Source of the DNA: an uncultured Oscillospiraceae bacterium
Lineage (GTDB): Bacteria > Bacillota > Clostridia > Oscillospirales > Oscillospiraceae
Direction: 5' to 3'
Assembly: GCA_910584045.1 (NCBI GenBank)
Contig: CAJTYO010000003.1
Span: forward strand, 1 to 64,000
DNA length: 64,000 nucleotides
This document shows, piece after piece, positions 1 through 8,194 of this stretch. Position numbers and translations under genes: made by a program. Each line of letters opens with the position of its first letter. The stretch's first letter is position 1. Below the pieces are notes generated by a model. That model made no database searches. It was not told the origin of the DNA and was given only the letters and a program-made list of their open reading frames with translations.

Positions 1-538
1 GGTAGTTCCAGAAGGGGGTGTGGAGGTAGTTGCCGTGGTGGAGCAGCACCACCACAGGGACCTCCTGCTTTTTCACCAACTTCCCCAGGGAGTCAGGCAG
101 AATGGCGGTGGTGCCGATGGGCGAGTACCGGGCCTCCGGGTACATGCACAGAATGTCGCCGTAGTCCTGAAGGACCCGCTTCACCGAGCGCAACAGGGTC
201 ATATCGGTGGTAAACTTCCGCTTACATAGGCATCCCAGCCATTCCATGATAAAGGGTCGGCGGTAGTAGCCGTCGATCGTGGCAATATTGTTGACGGGGT
301 GGGGCCAGGTAGCGATGGAGCAGAGATGGAAGTCCACGAAGTACATATGGTTGCTCAGAAGGATATAGGGAGGGCTGAGCCCCTCCATGCCAATCTTCTC
401 GATCTTGTACTCCTGTCCCGCCATACTCATGCCGCACAGGGCCCGGAGGATGGCGGTAAAGACCTTTCTCTGCCGCAGAGGCGGCTTTGTGGTGTCATAT
501 CTCCGCAGCCGGCCGTAGTTGACGTCGATGCTCTCCAT
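1..538 (-). CDS. PlsC-like acyltransferase, partial (C-terminus outside window)
   Basis: The product resembles lysophospholipid/1-acylglycerol-3-phosphate acyltransferases, which add the second fatty acid during membrane phospholipid synthesis. About 179 residues are present and the 3' end lies beyond base 1. Visible motifs are NHMYFVD near residues 63-69, the family's catalytic H-x4-D block, and a later YPEARYSP stretch in the place of the substrate-binding EGTRS-type block. The start is ATG at 538 with AAAGGAGGG upstream. A possible membrane glycosyltransferase gene lies upstream on the same strand. The superfamily is fairly certain; the exact substrate is not known. Confidence 0.75.
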   Translation of the reverse strand, partial: MESIDVNYGRLRRYDTTKPPLRQRKVFTAILRALCGMSMAGQEYKIEKIGMEGLSPPYILLSNHMYFVDFHLCSIATWPHPVNNIATIDGYYRRPFIMEWLGCLCKRKFTTDMTLLRSVKRVLQDYGDILCMYPEARYSPIGTTAILPDSLGKLVKKQEVPVVVLLHHGNYLHTPFWNY

Positions 539-618
539 AGCAGGTTCCCTCCTTTATCGATAAATTATTTCCATACCAGTTTATCACACGGCGCCAGTAA
601 AAGCAAATCCGGATATTG

Positions 619-754
619 CCAGCATTCCGCCCCACGGCAAAAGAAATATACTCCTGTTTGCGGGACTGTCACTGGCTCATTGCCCGTCACTGTCGGGACG
701 CTGGAATATTAGCAGACCCAGAAAGCCGAGGTTGGCTTTCTGGGTCTGTTTTTT
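619..754 (+). ncRNA. Candidate small RNA in a gene-free gap
   Basis: Bases 619-629 can pair with 694-704 (11-step helix with one mismatch and one wobble), enclosing a short GCAAA/TTTGC hairpin and two copies of GTCACTG. A strong rho-independent terminator follows immediately on the plus strand. No plus-strand gene lies upstream to own that terminator, so an independent short transcript is plausible. I could not match it to a known family and found no convincing promoter. This is a structural inference only. Confidence 0.3.
713..754 (+). terminator. Rho-independent terminator on plus strand
   Basis: A perfect 15-bp stem (713-727 with 734-748) with a 6-base loop is followed by six T residues (749-754). 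The T tract is only on the plus strand. On the minus strand it is a weaker candidate end for the glycosyltransferase transcript that stops at 835. Confidence 0.8.
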
Positions 755-834
755 ATCGCGTCTACCTTCCCCACAATTTGGGCGGGGTGGTTTTTTCTGG
801 GCTTAACTTAAGTCGTCGCCCCCTCCGCGGAATG

Positions 835-2004
835 CTACTGTCTCTCCCCCACAGCTGCCGGCAGGCTCTCCCGCTGTACGGACATGTACAGCTCCACCGC
901 CGCCGCACCGAAGGTCTCAGCGGAAAATTTCTCTGCCGACGCGCTGGCCGCTCGGCTCATACGCTCCCGCAGAGCTGGGTCCGCGCACAATGCGGAGAGG
1001 TGCTCTCCGAAGGCCTCGCCATTCTCGTACTGCCAGCCGTTGACGCCGTCGGTCACCACGTCCTCCACACAGGGGTCCCGCCGGCACAGCACCGGCAGTC
1101 CCGCCGCCAAAGCCTCAAAGTAGGTCAGCCCTTGGGTCTCGCTAGTAGAGGCGGTGACAAACACGTCCCCCAGCCGGTAGTAGTCCGCCACCTCGCCGTG
1201 GGGCACCATGCCCGTGAAGACCACATCCAAGTTCCTTCCCCGGGCGTAGTCCAGCACCTCCTCCCGGTCAGGGCCATCCCCTACCAGCAGCAATGTCACG
1301 TCCCGCCGCCCGGCAGCGGCAATCTGGTCAATCAACTGCTCCAGGTTCTTCTCCTTGGCCATCCGCCCTAAGTACAGCAGCACCGTATGCCCCTCGGGCA
1401 CCGCCCAGCGGCGGCGCAGGGCCTCCATCCGCTCCCGATCCGGCTCCCGGCGATAAACCGACAGGTCCACTCCGGTGGGGATCACCTCGATGCGGCACTG
1501 CACGCCGTAATCCCGCAGCAGCCGCTCCACCTTCCGGCTGGGGGCCACAATGCAGGCCGCCCGCCCGCAGATCCAGCGGGAGAAAACGGAAACCACAGCC
1601 TTCCCCACCCGCACGCTGGGGGAGAAGTAGTGGGTGTAGTCCTCATAGACCGTGTGATAGGTGTGGACGATGGGAACACCCAGGTGGCTGGACAGAGCAT
1701 AGGCCACCCGGAAGGTGGAAAATTCACACTGGGAGTGGATCACGTCCGGCCCCCAGGCCACCAGCTCGTGGACCAGACTGCGCGTCCGGTTGACCCGCAG
1801 CCGCGCGCCGGGATAAATTTTGTTGGCGCTGACGGAGCCCATGTAGTAGACGTTCCCCTCCTTATAGGAGTGCAGCGTAGCGGACAGGGTGACGACCCGA
1901 ACCTCGTGTCCAAGCCGCTCCAGCTCCCGCTGCAGCAGCAGCACGGAGGTCACTACGCCGTTGATTACTGGTGCGTACCAATCGGATGTAATCAGTACTT
2001 TCAT
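835..2004 (-). CDS. GT4-family glycosyltransferase, probable diacylglycerol or mannosyl type
   Basis: A 389-residue GT-B fold, family 4 retaining glycosyltransferase that transfers a sugar from a nucleotide donor. The N-terminus (MKVLITSDWYAPVINGV) is the typical acceptor-domain opening with a Gly-rich loop. The C-terminal half holds the E-x7-E donor motif in ETQGLTYFE. Closest known types by pattern are alpha-glucosyl-diacylglycerol synthases and PimB-like enzymes, so a membrane glycolipid product is likely. I chose ATG 2004 with GGAAG upstream; a TTG at 2028 would add eight residues. A neighbouring acyltransferase gene fits lipid synthesis. Confidence 0.8.
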   Translation of the reverse strand: MKVLITSDWYAPVINGVVTSVLLLQRELERLGHEVRVVTLSATLHSYKEGNVYYMGSVSANKIYPGARLRVNRTRSLVHELVAWGPDVIHSQCEFSTFRVAYALSSHLGVPIVHTYHTVYEDYTHYFSPSVRVGKAVVSVFSRWICGRAACIVAPSRKVERLLRDYGVQCRIEVIPTGVDLSVYRREPDRERMEALRRRWAVPEGHTVLLYLGRMAKEKNLEQLIDQIAAAGRRDVTLLLVGDGPDREEVLDYARGRNLDVVFTGMVPHGEVADYYRLGDVFVTASTSETQGLTYFEALAAGLPVLCRRDPCVEDVVTDGVNGWQYENGEAFGEHLSALCADPALRERMSRAASASAEKFSAETFGAAAVELYMSVQRESLPAAVGERQ

Positions 2005-2058
2005 CTCGTCTGTATCGCTTCCTTTCAACAGGATTGTTTTATAGGGAAGTACAAACTG

Positions 2059-2087
2059 ATTATAGCAAATCCCCCTTGCCTCGGCAA
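2059..2087 (-). promoter_or_regulatory. Sigma-A type promoter for the GT4 gene, overlapping a hairpin
   Basis: On the minus strand TTGCCG (2082-2087) is 17 bases from a perfect TATAAT (2059-2064), about 55 bases before the GT4 start. The -35 element sits inside a 9-10 bp inverted repeat (2071-2092) that also follows the dCMP deaminase gene, so the same sequence may end one transcript and begin the next. Confidence 0.7.
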
Positions 2088-2120
2088 GGGGGAACTTCGG
2101 ATTTAAAGGAATCCTAAACT

Positions 2121-2612
2121 TTACATATTTTCCACCGGCAGAGTATCGTCCCGCTCAACCCACTCCTGAACATCGGTGACGGTGTAGTCGTCCCTACCCG
2201 GCCCGGTGCGGCAGACAACCCGCTTCAGCCCTGCGTTGATAATCAGCCGCCGGCACATGGAACAGGAGGTGGTGTCGTCCAGCAGCTTCCCCGTGGCGGC
2301 ATCCCGTCCGGCCAGATACAGCGTCCCGTCCACTATATCCCGCCGGGCGGCGGAGATGATGGCGTTGGCCTCCGCGTGGACGGAGCGGCACAGCTCATAG
2401 CGCTCTCCTCTGGGAATGTTCATCATTTCCCGGGTGCACCGGCCCATGTCCACACAGTTTCTGCGTCCTCTGGGCGCTCCATTGTAGCCTGTGGAGATAA
2501 TCTCGTCATTTTTTACGATGATGGCTCCATAGCACCGACGCATACAGGTGGCCCGTCCGATAACGGTCTCGGCGATGTTCAAATAGTAGTTGTCCTTGCT
2601 GATACGCTCCAT
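2121..2612 (-). CDS. dCMP deaminase / ComEB-type cytidine deaminase
   Basis: A 163-residue zinc-dependent deaminase converting dCMP to dUMP for dTTP synthesis. The catalytic core is visible: HAEANAI (zinc His and catalytic Glu) and the downstream SCSMC pair of zinc Cys. The usual Pro before the first Cys is Ser here. An N-terminal GYNGAPRG segment is the nucleotide-binding stretch typical of the family. The start is ATG 2612 behind GAAGGAGG. It stands alone with its own promoter, so it looks like a housekeeping gene. Confidence 0.88.
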   Translation of the reverse strand: MERISKDNYYLNIAETVIGRATCMRRCYGAIIVKNDEIISTGYNGAPRGRRNCVDMGRCTREMMNIPRGERYELCRSVHAEANAIISAARRDIVDGTLYLAGRDAATGKLLDDTTSCSMCRRLIINAGLKRVVCRTGPGRDDYTVTDVQEWVERDDTLPVENM

Positions 2613-2653
2613 AGCCCCTCCTCCTTCTGTCCTCGGCGTAATACCTGGGTTTA

Positions 2654-2682
2654 AGTATACACGAATCTCCACGAAAAAGCAA
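2654..2682 (-). promoter_or_regulatory. Sigma-A type promoter of the dCMP deaminase gene
   Basis: On the minus strand TTGCTT (2677-2682) and TATACT (2654-2659) are 17 bases apart, about 42 bases before the start codon. Confidence 0.6.
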
Positions 2683-2894
2683 GAAAAAGGAGCCGGATAT
2701 CCACGGTAATTGACCATGGAAAGAAACGTCTGAATAAAGGACCGCATACCAGTCAGAAATGACCGCAGCATTTGGATGCAGTGAAAGCAACATTCGAGAC
2801 GCACTGCAGCATTATCTGATAACGCCTTTTCTACCGCTTTTCAGCTTTGGTAACTTTACAGCCAAAAACACCTCCAGAACCGTCATATACAGAA

Positions 2895-2924
2895 AAAACC
2901 CGGAAGCCGCAGCTCCCGGGTTTT
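2895..2924. terminator. Bidirectional intrinsic terminator
   Basis: AAAACCCGG (2895-2903) pairs with CCGGGTTTT (2916-2924). A residues flank the left arm and T residues the right arm, so both strands have a U-tract. It separates the late flagellar genes from the dCMP deaminase gene. Confidence 0.6.
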
Positions 2925-3096
2925 CTCTATGGTTTGGAGGATCAGATGAAAAAGAAGTCTTGTCACTTGCAAGATTAAGAATACCCGAAGGATGTTAACA
3001 AAACCAGCACAGTTTGTTACAAAAGTCTAAAATCTCCTCAGGACTTTTAGCTTTCCAGGTATTTCCTGTCGAACACCCCTGCTGGACATAGGGAAA

Positions 3097-3125
3097 GGCC
3101 GCGCCCTCACCCCGAGGACGCGGCC
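3097..3125 (-). terminator. Probable terminator of the late flagellar operon
   Basis: GGCCGCG (3097-3103) pairs with CGCGGCC (3119-3125), with an inner 4-bp stem after one mismatch. It lies 14 bases after the YjfB stop. The minus-strand U-tract (TTTCCC) is weak, so the 2895-2924 hairpin may help. Confidence 0.5.
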
Positions 3126-3138
3126 CTGCATCTCTCAC

Positions 3139-3321
3139 TCAGCCGTATACGTCAAAGTTATACTGGCTGGGAGCGGGGACGGCGGCCAGCATGTCGTTGA
3201 TCAGCGCTTGTGCCTGACTCTCCATGCTGTCCATGGACTTCTTCATGATCGCCGTGTCATAAGCGGCGGCGAATCTGGCCTCGCTCATACTCATGCTGGC
3301 GGCCGCAATGCTGTCCATCAT
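3139..3321 (-). CDS. YjfB-family putative motility protein
   Basis: A 60-residue protein of the small YjfB motility family, known in Bacillus as a sigma-D associated product of uncertain role. The sequence has the family pattern: a short Ser/Met-rich N-terminus (SMSMSEARF), then a MKKSMDSMESQAQ amphipathic helix and an acidic/aromatic tail. The start is ATG 3321 (ATG 3318 is also possible) behind GAAAGGAG. It is the last gene of the fliD-led series, 27 bases after the lipoprotein gene. Placement beside flagellar genes agrees with the family. Confidence 0.8.
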   Translation of the reverse strand: MMDSIAAASMSMSEARFAAAYDTAIMKKSMDSMESQAQALINDMLAAVPAPSQYNFDVYG

Positions 3322-3348
3322 AGTTGTTTTACTCCTTTCTTAAATAGA

Positions 3349-4164
3349 TCAATCCACCGATACCGGTACGATCTGACCGTCTGCGTTCTTCTTATAGACA
3401 TGGGACATATCGCTGCTGAGGTAGAAGGTCCCCACGATGACATTGGTCGCGTTCTTCGCGTCCTGGAGATAGACGCGAAGCTCCCGGCAGGAGATGCCGT
3501 CTACAAGCACCCAAGCCTGTTGGGGATAGACCATATAGTCGCTCATATCGTCCCCGTCCAGACCCAGTTGGCTGGGATTGAGGGAGTTGAAGTAGTCCAG
3601 CTGTTCGCTCACGGCGCTGGGCTTAGTCTCCTCCTCTTCCTTCACCTTCTCATCCTCCACGGGGGGCAGCATCCGCCCGCTCATGTAGGCCACCTGGACC
3701 GCCACAGAGTACTCCGACCAGCCCACAACCACCCGCACAAAACGGCTGCCGCCGTCCTCGCTCTCGGCTGTGGCCGCCTTGCCCAGGATAATTTCGCCGA
3801 TCAGCGTGTCGGCCACCGGCTCCTCTGTGAGCAAATGGTTCTCCTCATCAAGGGCCTTAAATCCCTGCTCACCGCCCATCAGCACCTTGGCGTACCGTCC
3901 GGCCAGCTCTGCGGGGTCCTCCATCTGCCGGTAGTGGTAGGTGTGGGAGACATCAAGCCCCTCCTCGATGGCAATATCCGTGGGCGCATCGACAGAGGAC
4001 AGGATCGCCTCCCCCTCCCCCAGGATACTGTCCAGAGCCACAACCACATCCTCCGAGCCCTCTGTCAGCACATACGCTTCCAGAGTCTCCTCCTTCTTCC
4101 CGCAGGCGGTCAAAAGGGTCAGGGCCCCTAAAATCAATAGAAAAATCTTGATTTTCTTATTCAT
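3349..4164 (-). CDS. Lipoprotein of unknown function in the late flagellar operon
   Basis: A 271-residue protein with an N-terminal lipoprotein signal: MNKKIK, a hydrophobic stretch, then lipobox LTAC with Cys at residue 21. It should be anchored on the outer face of the membrane. The mature part is acidic, has a Glu/Lys-rich segment near residues 172-185 and no motif I recognise. It sits between the FtsA-like gene and the YjfB gene, so a motility- or envelope-related role is possible but unproven. The start is ATG 4164 with GAGGAAAG upstream. Confidence 0.7.
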   Translation of the reverse strand: MNKKIKIFLLILGALTLLTACGKKEETLEAYVLTEGSEDVVVALDSILGEGEAILSSVDAPTDIAIEEGLDVSHTYHYRQMEDPAELAGRYAKVLMGGEQGFKALDEENHLLTEEPVADTLIGEIILGKAATAESEDGGSRFVRVVVGWSEYSVAVQVAYMSGRMLPPVEDEKVKEEEETKPSAVSEQLDYFNSLNPSQLGLDGDDMSDYMVYPQQAWVLVDGISCRELRVYLQDAKNATNVIVGTFYLSSDMSHVYKKNADGQIVPVSVD

Positions 4165-4213
4165 CGAAAACTTTCCTCGCTTCGCCCGGGGCGTTGCCCC
4201 GTTTCATACCGCA

Positions 4214-6103
4214 TCACTGTCCGCGGCGGATGGTCACCTGGTCGTTGTTGCGCAGCTCCTGGGTAAAGGGACAATCCGCCCCGTTCACCTGTAGCACCAG
4301 CGGCACGTCCAGCGTCTCAAAATCGATGCCGGACCGATCCAAGAGATCCATCAGGTAATAACTCCCGCCGTCCTCTCTGCCGGGCAGCACCAGGGGCTCC
4401 CCGTTCAGATACAGGAACAATGGCCGCCGAGACACTGCCCCGCCGCCGGAACGAGCCGGCTCCTCCCGCCAGGGCTCGGGCTCCGGCGCTGGTTCCTCCT
4501 CCGGCTCCTCCGGCACGGGGGCGCTCACCGTGGAGATCACCTGATCCCCGGAGCGCAGAGGTGTATCCAAGTCCGCTGGGCGGCCGTTAATCAGCACACC
4601 CCCGGCGTAGTCCACACCCAACAAATCTGCCGGCGTGCGCTCAGCGGACGCGCCAGGCACCGCCGGGACGAACTCGATGGCGTCCCCCGCATAGACCAGC
4701 TCAGAGGGCTTGGCGTCCTCCCCGTTGCGCCGCAGGATGCAGGGTACAGCGCTCTCTCCTCGGAAGGTCAGACGCTGTCCGTCCACTGTAACGCTCAGAG
4801 TCCTGCCCGTGCGGCCTACTAAGTCCGCAGAGGTATAGCCATTCATCATCAGCAGATCCAGCACTGTCAGCGTCCCGCTGCGGAAGAGCTTGGCGGGCTT
4901 GCCATTGAGCATAATGCGGTAGCTGTCGCTGATCAGCCCCAGGCCCGCCGACACAGCGATACCCAAGGGCGTTGCAAACTCCGGATCATTGAGATCATAC
5001 TCCCGGGAAAAAGCGCTGATGTCATAGTTATTGCCGGCCAAAGCCACCCGGCGCTCGTCCATGCCAAGCGCCCCGGCCACCAGCTCTCTAAGCCCCGCCA
5101 GCTTGCTGCCGCCGCCGGCCAGGAACATGGCGGAGGGCGGCGCGCCGTTGATGTCCGTCACCCGCTGTGCAATCTCCTGAGCCAGATTCTGGGCCGCACT
5201 CTGGAGTGTCTCCCGAATCTCTCCACCGCTGACACTCTGCTCCAGGCCCAACACGTCCCGATAGGTGACGGCCGCCTCGTCCAGCTGCATCTTCATCCGC
5301 TCCGCCGTGGCGAAGTCGATGAGAAAGCGGCGCATCAATGTCTCTGTAATCTCATCCCCGGCGGTGGTAGCCATGGTGTAGCCCACCACCGCGCCATCCC
5401 GGCAGATGGCGATGTCTGTGGTGCCCGCACCGATGTCCGCCAACACCAGATTCAGCAGCCGCAGCTCCGCAGGGATCACGGCGTTCAAGGCGGCAATAGG
5501 CTCCAGGGTGAGGCTCGCCACCTCCAGCCCCGCCGCCTCCATGACGGTATACAGGCTCTCCACCACCTCGCTGGGCAGGAAGGTGGCCACCACCTCCGCC
5601 TCCAGCTGCTGGCCGTTGTGGTCCTTCAGCGTGGCCAGCGGGTAGCGGTCCAACAGATAGCCGGACACCGTGTACCCCACCAGATAGCTCCGGCGCTGAG
5701 GGTCCTGCTCGTCACCGAGATGGCTCTCCGCGTCGGCCACGGCACCGCTCTCCAGCTGGCTGATAACGTCGCTGCCGATGCGCTGCACCTGGGGCAGCTC
5801 CATAGCATAGTGCCCCCGCTCTGTACGCAGGGCACGCCCGGCGGCGGCCACGCACACCCGGCTCAGCCGACAGCCCAGCTTGGCCTCCATGCGCTCGGTA
5901 ACCCGACGGGCCACCTTCGCCACCTGATCAATATCTTCAATCTGGCCGTCCAGCATGGCCCGGCGGCCGTGCTCTTCCTTTTCAATCGCCAGGACCTCCA
6001 GCCGCTCATCCGTCACCCGGCCCGCTACGCCGATGATGCTGCGGGTCCCGATGTCCAGGGCGTAAATCAGACCCTGCTCCTGTTTTTTCCACTCCTGGGG
6101 CAT
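4214..6103 (-). CDS. FtsA/PilM-like actin-fold ATPase with a long C-terminal extension
   Basis: A 629-residue actin-superfamily protein. Phosphate-1 (LDIGTRSIIG) and phosphate-2 (DIGAGTTDIAI) motifs and the adenosine-type LAGGGSKLAG loop are clear, with an SHS2-like insert near residues 85-190. This is FtsA/PilM architecture up to about residue 400. The remaining 230 residues are extra: small beta-rich segments resembling ThiS-like folds and a Pro/Glu linker, ending without an FtsA-type amphipathic helix. FtsA is normally about 420 residues. The likely start is ATG 6103 (SD GAGGTG); GTG 6112 adds three residues. It follows an MCP gene and precedes a lipoprotein gene, an odd place for a divisome protein, so it is probably a specialised paralogue. 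Confidence 0.75.
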   Translation of the reverse strand: MPQEWKKQEQGLIYALDIGTRSIIGVAGRVTDERLEVLAIEKEEHGRRAMLDGQIEDIDQVAKVARRVTERMEAKLGCRLSRVCVAAAGRALRTERGHYAMELPQVQRIGSDVISQLESGAVADAESHLGDEQDPQRRSYLVGYTVSGYLLDRYPLATLKDHNGQQLEAEVVATFLPSEVVESLYTVMEAAGLEVASLTLEPIAALNAVIPAELRLLNLVLADIGAGTTDIAICRDGAVVGYTMATTAGDEITETLMRRFLIDFATAERMKMQLDEAAVTYRDVLGLEQSVSGGEIRETLQSAAQNLAQEIAQRVTDINGAPPSAMFLAGGGSKLAGLRELVAGALGMDERRVALAGNNYDISAFSREYDLNDPEFATPLGIAVSAGLGLISDSYRIMLNGKPAKLFRSGTLTVLDLLMMNGYTSADLVGRTGRTLSVTVDGQRLTFRGESAVPCILRRNGEDAKPSELVYAGDAIEFVPAVPGASAERTPADLLGVDYAGGVLINGRPADLDTPLRSGDQVISTVSAPVPEEPEEEPAPEPEPWREEPARSGGGAVSRRPLFLYLNGEPLVLPGREDGGSYYLMDLLDRSGIDFETLDVPLVLQVNGADCPFTQELRNNDQVTIRRGQ

Positions 6104-6144
6104 TGCATTCACCTCACTCCGACGCCGACGTATGCGCCGTGGAC

Positions 6145-6186
6145 GGCGGATATGGCATCCCGACCGCGCAGGACGCCATATCCGCC
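6145..6186 (-). other. Long perfect inverted repeat between mcp and ftsA-like genes
   Basis: Twelve bases (6145-6156) pair perfectly with 6175-6186, extended by three inner pairs. No U-tract follows on either strand, so it is not a classic terminator. It may be an mRNA stability or processing element separating the MCP message from the genes behind it. Confidence 0.55.
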
Positions 6187-6235
6187 GCTATGTATCCGCG
6201 TACGGAAACGCATCATGGGCATAACGCCCCGAAGA

Positions 6236-8035
6236 TCAATACTTGGAACCGCTGAAGGGGTTATCGCTGCTGCGACCGCTCAGCATCAGGGGATCTGCGC
6301 TGGGCGCATCGGACCAGCCGGTGCTCTCCGCGCTGGAAAAGCGAGGGGCGGCAGGGCTGGAGAACCCACCCTTATTACCCACCTGGAACTCGGCCATCAG
6401 CTGATGCATGATATTGGCCTGAGAGCTGAGCTCCTCACTGGCGGCGGCGCACTCCTCACTGGTGGCGGAGTTGGTCTGCACCACGGCGGAAATCTGATCA
6501 ATGCCCTCGGTGATCTGAGAGATAGCGGTGGTCTGGTTTTCCACAGCCTCGGTGACCTGATCCATCAGGCCCACTACGCTGCCGGTCAGCACCGTTGTCT
6601 TCTCCAGGGAATCCGTAACCTTGCTCACCACGTCGGCACCCTCACGGACGGCGCTGATGGAATTCTCGATCAGGTCCTTGGTGGCCTTAGCGGCCTCATC
6701 GGACTTGCTGGCCAGGTTGCGCACCTCGTCGGCCACCACGGCAAATCCCTTGCCGGCGCTGCCGGCCCGGGCGGCCTCAACAGCGGCGTTCAACGCCAAG
6801 ATGTTGGTCTGGAAAGCGATGTTCTCAATGGTGGCAATAATCTTGCCAATCTCCTCGGAGGAACTGGAAATATTGGTCATAGCCACATTCAGCTGCTTGA
6901 CGTAGTCGTTGCTGGTCTCCACCTGTGCGCCGGCCTGACCCACGCTGATGCGGGCCTCCTCGGCGGAGGCAGCCGTCTGACGGGAGCTGACGGAGATATC
7001 GTTGATGGTGGCGGCGAGCTCCTGGACGGCGCTGGCCTGCTCAGTAGCGCCCTGGGCCAGGGACTGGGAGCTGTTGGACACCTGCTCAGATCCGGCGGAC
7101 ACCTGGCTGGCGGACTGGGAGATGTTGGTGATCGTATCGCTCATGCGCACGACAAACTCGTTGACGCTCTTCTGAATGGGGGCCAGATCGCCGGGGAAGG
7201 TGGCGGTCAGCTCCACGTCGAAGTTGCCCTTGGCCATCTGACCGGTGGTGTCGGAGATGTCCTGAATAACGCTGTGAAGCACCTTCTGACTGGTACGCAG
7301 GGCATCACACATCTCGCCCAGCTCATTCTTGCCGGTGAATTCCACGGGGATACGCAGATTGCCCTGGCTGAAGCCCACCAGAGCGGCACGGACCTGATTG
7401 CTGGGCTCGGCGATGCTTCTGATAATCTTGAAAGCCATCAGCAGCACGATGACAGTGGCAACGATCATCACGCCCAGAATAACAACGATACCAATGGTGG
7501 AGACAGTGTTCTGCTGCTGAATAATCTTCTCCTGCTCGTTCTGAAGCTGAGTGGCCAGCTTATCGCCCGCCTCGGCAGCAGCCGCCAGCTTGGGGGAGCA
7601 CTGCTCCACAATCATCACACGTGCACTCTCGCGATCCGTGCGGGCCACCTTAATGATCTCCTGGGCCTCCACGCCCCACTCCTTCATGGTGTTGATGAAG
7701 GTGTTGAGCTGCGTCTGATCATCCAGCGGGAAGCTGGCATTGAGCTCCGTAATGGCCGCCTCCAGGGCGGTCATCTTGGTGGTGGCGGTATCCAGGTTGC
7801 TCATATCGCCGGAGAGCACCGCGTCACGCAGACCGCGAGCTGCGATGTTGTAGTCGATGCGGCATTCAGAGGCCCGCTGATTCGCCTCCACATAGTGATC
7901 GATGATATCCTGATAGGCTGCCTTCTGCGAACTCATCATCACCAGAGAGGCAATGATAATAGCCAGAGAAACGAGAATCGTCGTGCCGAATCCTATGATC
8001 AGGCTTTTCTTGATGGACATGTTCCTAAAGTTCAT
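6236..8035 (-). CDS. Methyl-accepting chemotaxis protein
   Basis: A 599-residue transmembrane chemoreceptor. Layout: TM1 near residues 11-32, an extracytoplasmic four-helix ligand domain to about 175, TM2 near 178-203, a HAMP region followed by a second HAMP-like stretch, then the signalling domain. The hairpin tip is intact ([20 protein letters not shown]) and would contact CheA and CheW. The tail is Ser/Pro-rich and lacks a CheR-binding pentapeptide. It is encoded between ftsE-like and ftsA-like genes in the fliD-led series. The start is ATG 8035 with GGAGG upstream. The ligand is unknown. Confidence 0.93.
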   Translation of the reverse strand: MNFRNMSIKKSLIIGFGTTILVSLAIIIASLVMMSSQKAAYQDIIDHYVEANQRASECRIDYNIAARGLRDAVLSGDMSNLDTATTKMTALEAAITELNASFPLDDQTQLNTFINTMKEWGVEAQEIIKVARTDRESARVMIVEQCSPKLAAAAEAGDKLATQLQNEQEKIIQQQNTVSTIGIVVILGVMIVATVIVLLMAFKIIRSIAEPSNQVRAALVGFSQGNLRIPVEFTGKNELGEMCDALRTSQKVLHSVIQDISDTTGQMAKGNFDVELTATFPGDLAPIQKSVNEFVVRMSDTITNISQSASQVSAGSEQVSNSSQSLAQGATEQASAVQELAATINDISVSSRQTAASAEEARISVGQAGAQVETSNDYVKQLNVAMTNISSSSEEIGKIIATIENIAFQTNILALNAAVEAARAGSAGKGFAVVADEVRNLASKSDEAAKATKDLIENSISAVREGADVVSKVTDSLEKTTVLTGSVVGLMDQVTEAVENQTTAISQITEGIDQISAVVQTNSATSEECAAASEELSSQANIMHQLMAEFQVGNKGGFSSPAAPRFSSAESTGWSDAPSADPLMLSGRSSDNPFSGSKY

Positions 8036-8064
8036 GATGCGTTTTCCTCCTAATTTTTCCCCGA

Positions 8065-8083
8065 GCCGCTGCTATCCAGCGGC
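8065..8083 (-). other. Hairpin in the mcp leader
   Basis: GCCGCTG (8065-8071) pairs with CAGCGGC (8077-8083), just ahead of the mcp Shine-Dalgarno. Upstream in the same 159-base gap are two similar GC-rich blocks (GAGAAAAG followed by CCCGCCG). No promoter was convincing here, which agrees with read-through from ftsE. Confidence 0.4.
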
Positions 8084-8194
8084 GGGCTTTTCTCTCCTGC
8101 CGGCCTCTCGGCGGGCTCTTTTCTCCGCCCATAAAGCGGCCCAGCGCGGCGGCGGAAGGCCGCGCCCGGTCGTGCATCTATGGCAGCCGGCTTC

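Larger units (their letters stand above)
2683..3138. other. Gene-free stretch with two hairpins
   Basis: No convincing gene is present. It holds a symmetric A-tract/stem/T-tract hairpin (2895-2924) that could terminate either strand, and the hairpin after the YjfB gene (3097-3125). A minus-strand SD (GGAGGTG) before a TTG would encode only 17 residues. The rest is AT-rich with weak promoter-like matches. Confidence 0.5.

Noticed and set aside
2800..2870. SD-like GGAGGTG and TTG start on the minus strand encoding 17 residues
   Set aside because: Too short to support as a gene without transcription or conservation data.
2759..2998. A 79-residue plus-strand frame
   Set aside because: It reads through the 2895-2924 terminator hairpin and has no SD or similarity.
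5618..8053. An 811-residue plus-strand open frame opposite ftsA-like and mcp genes
   Set aside because: Composition (His/Leu/Gly-rich) is typical of an antisense frame in GC-rich DNA; the minus-strand genes have clear motifs.
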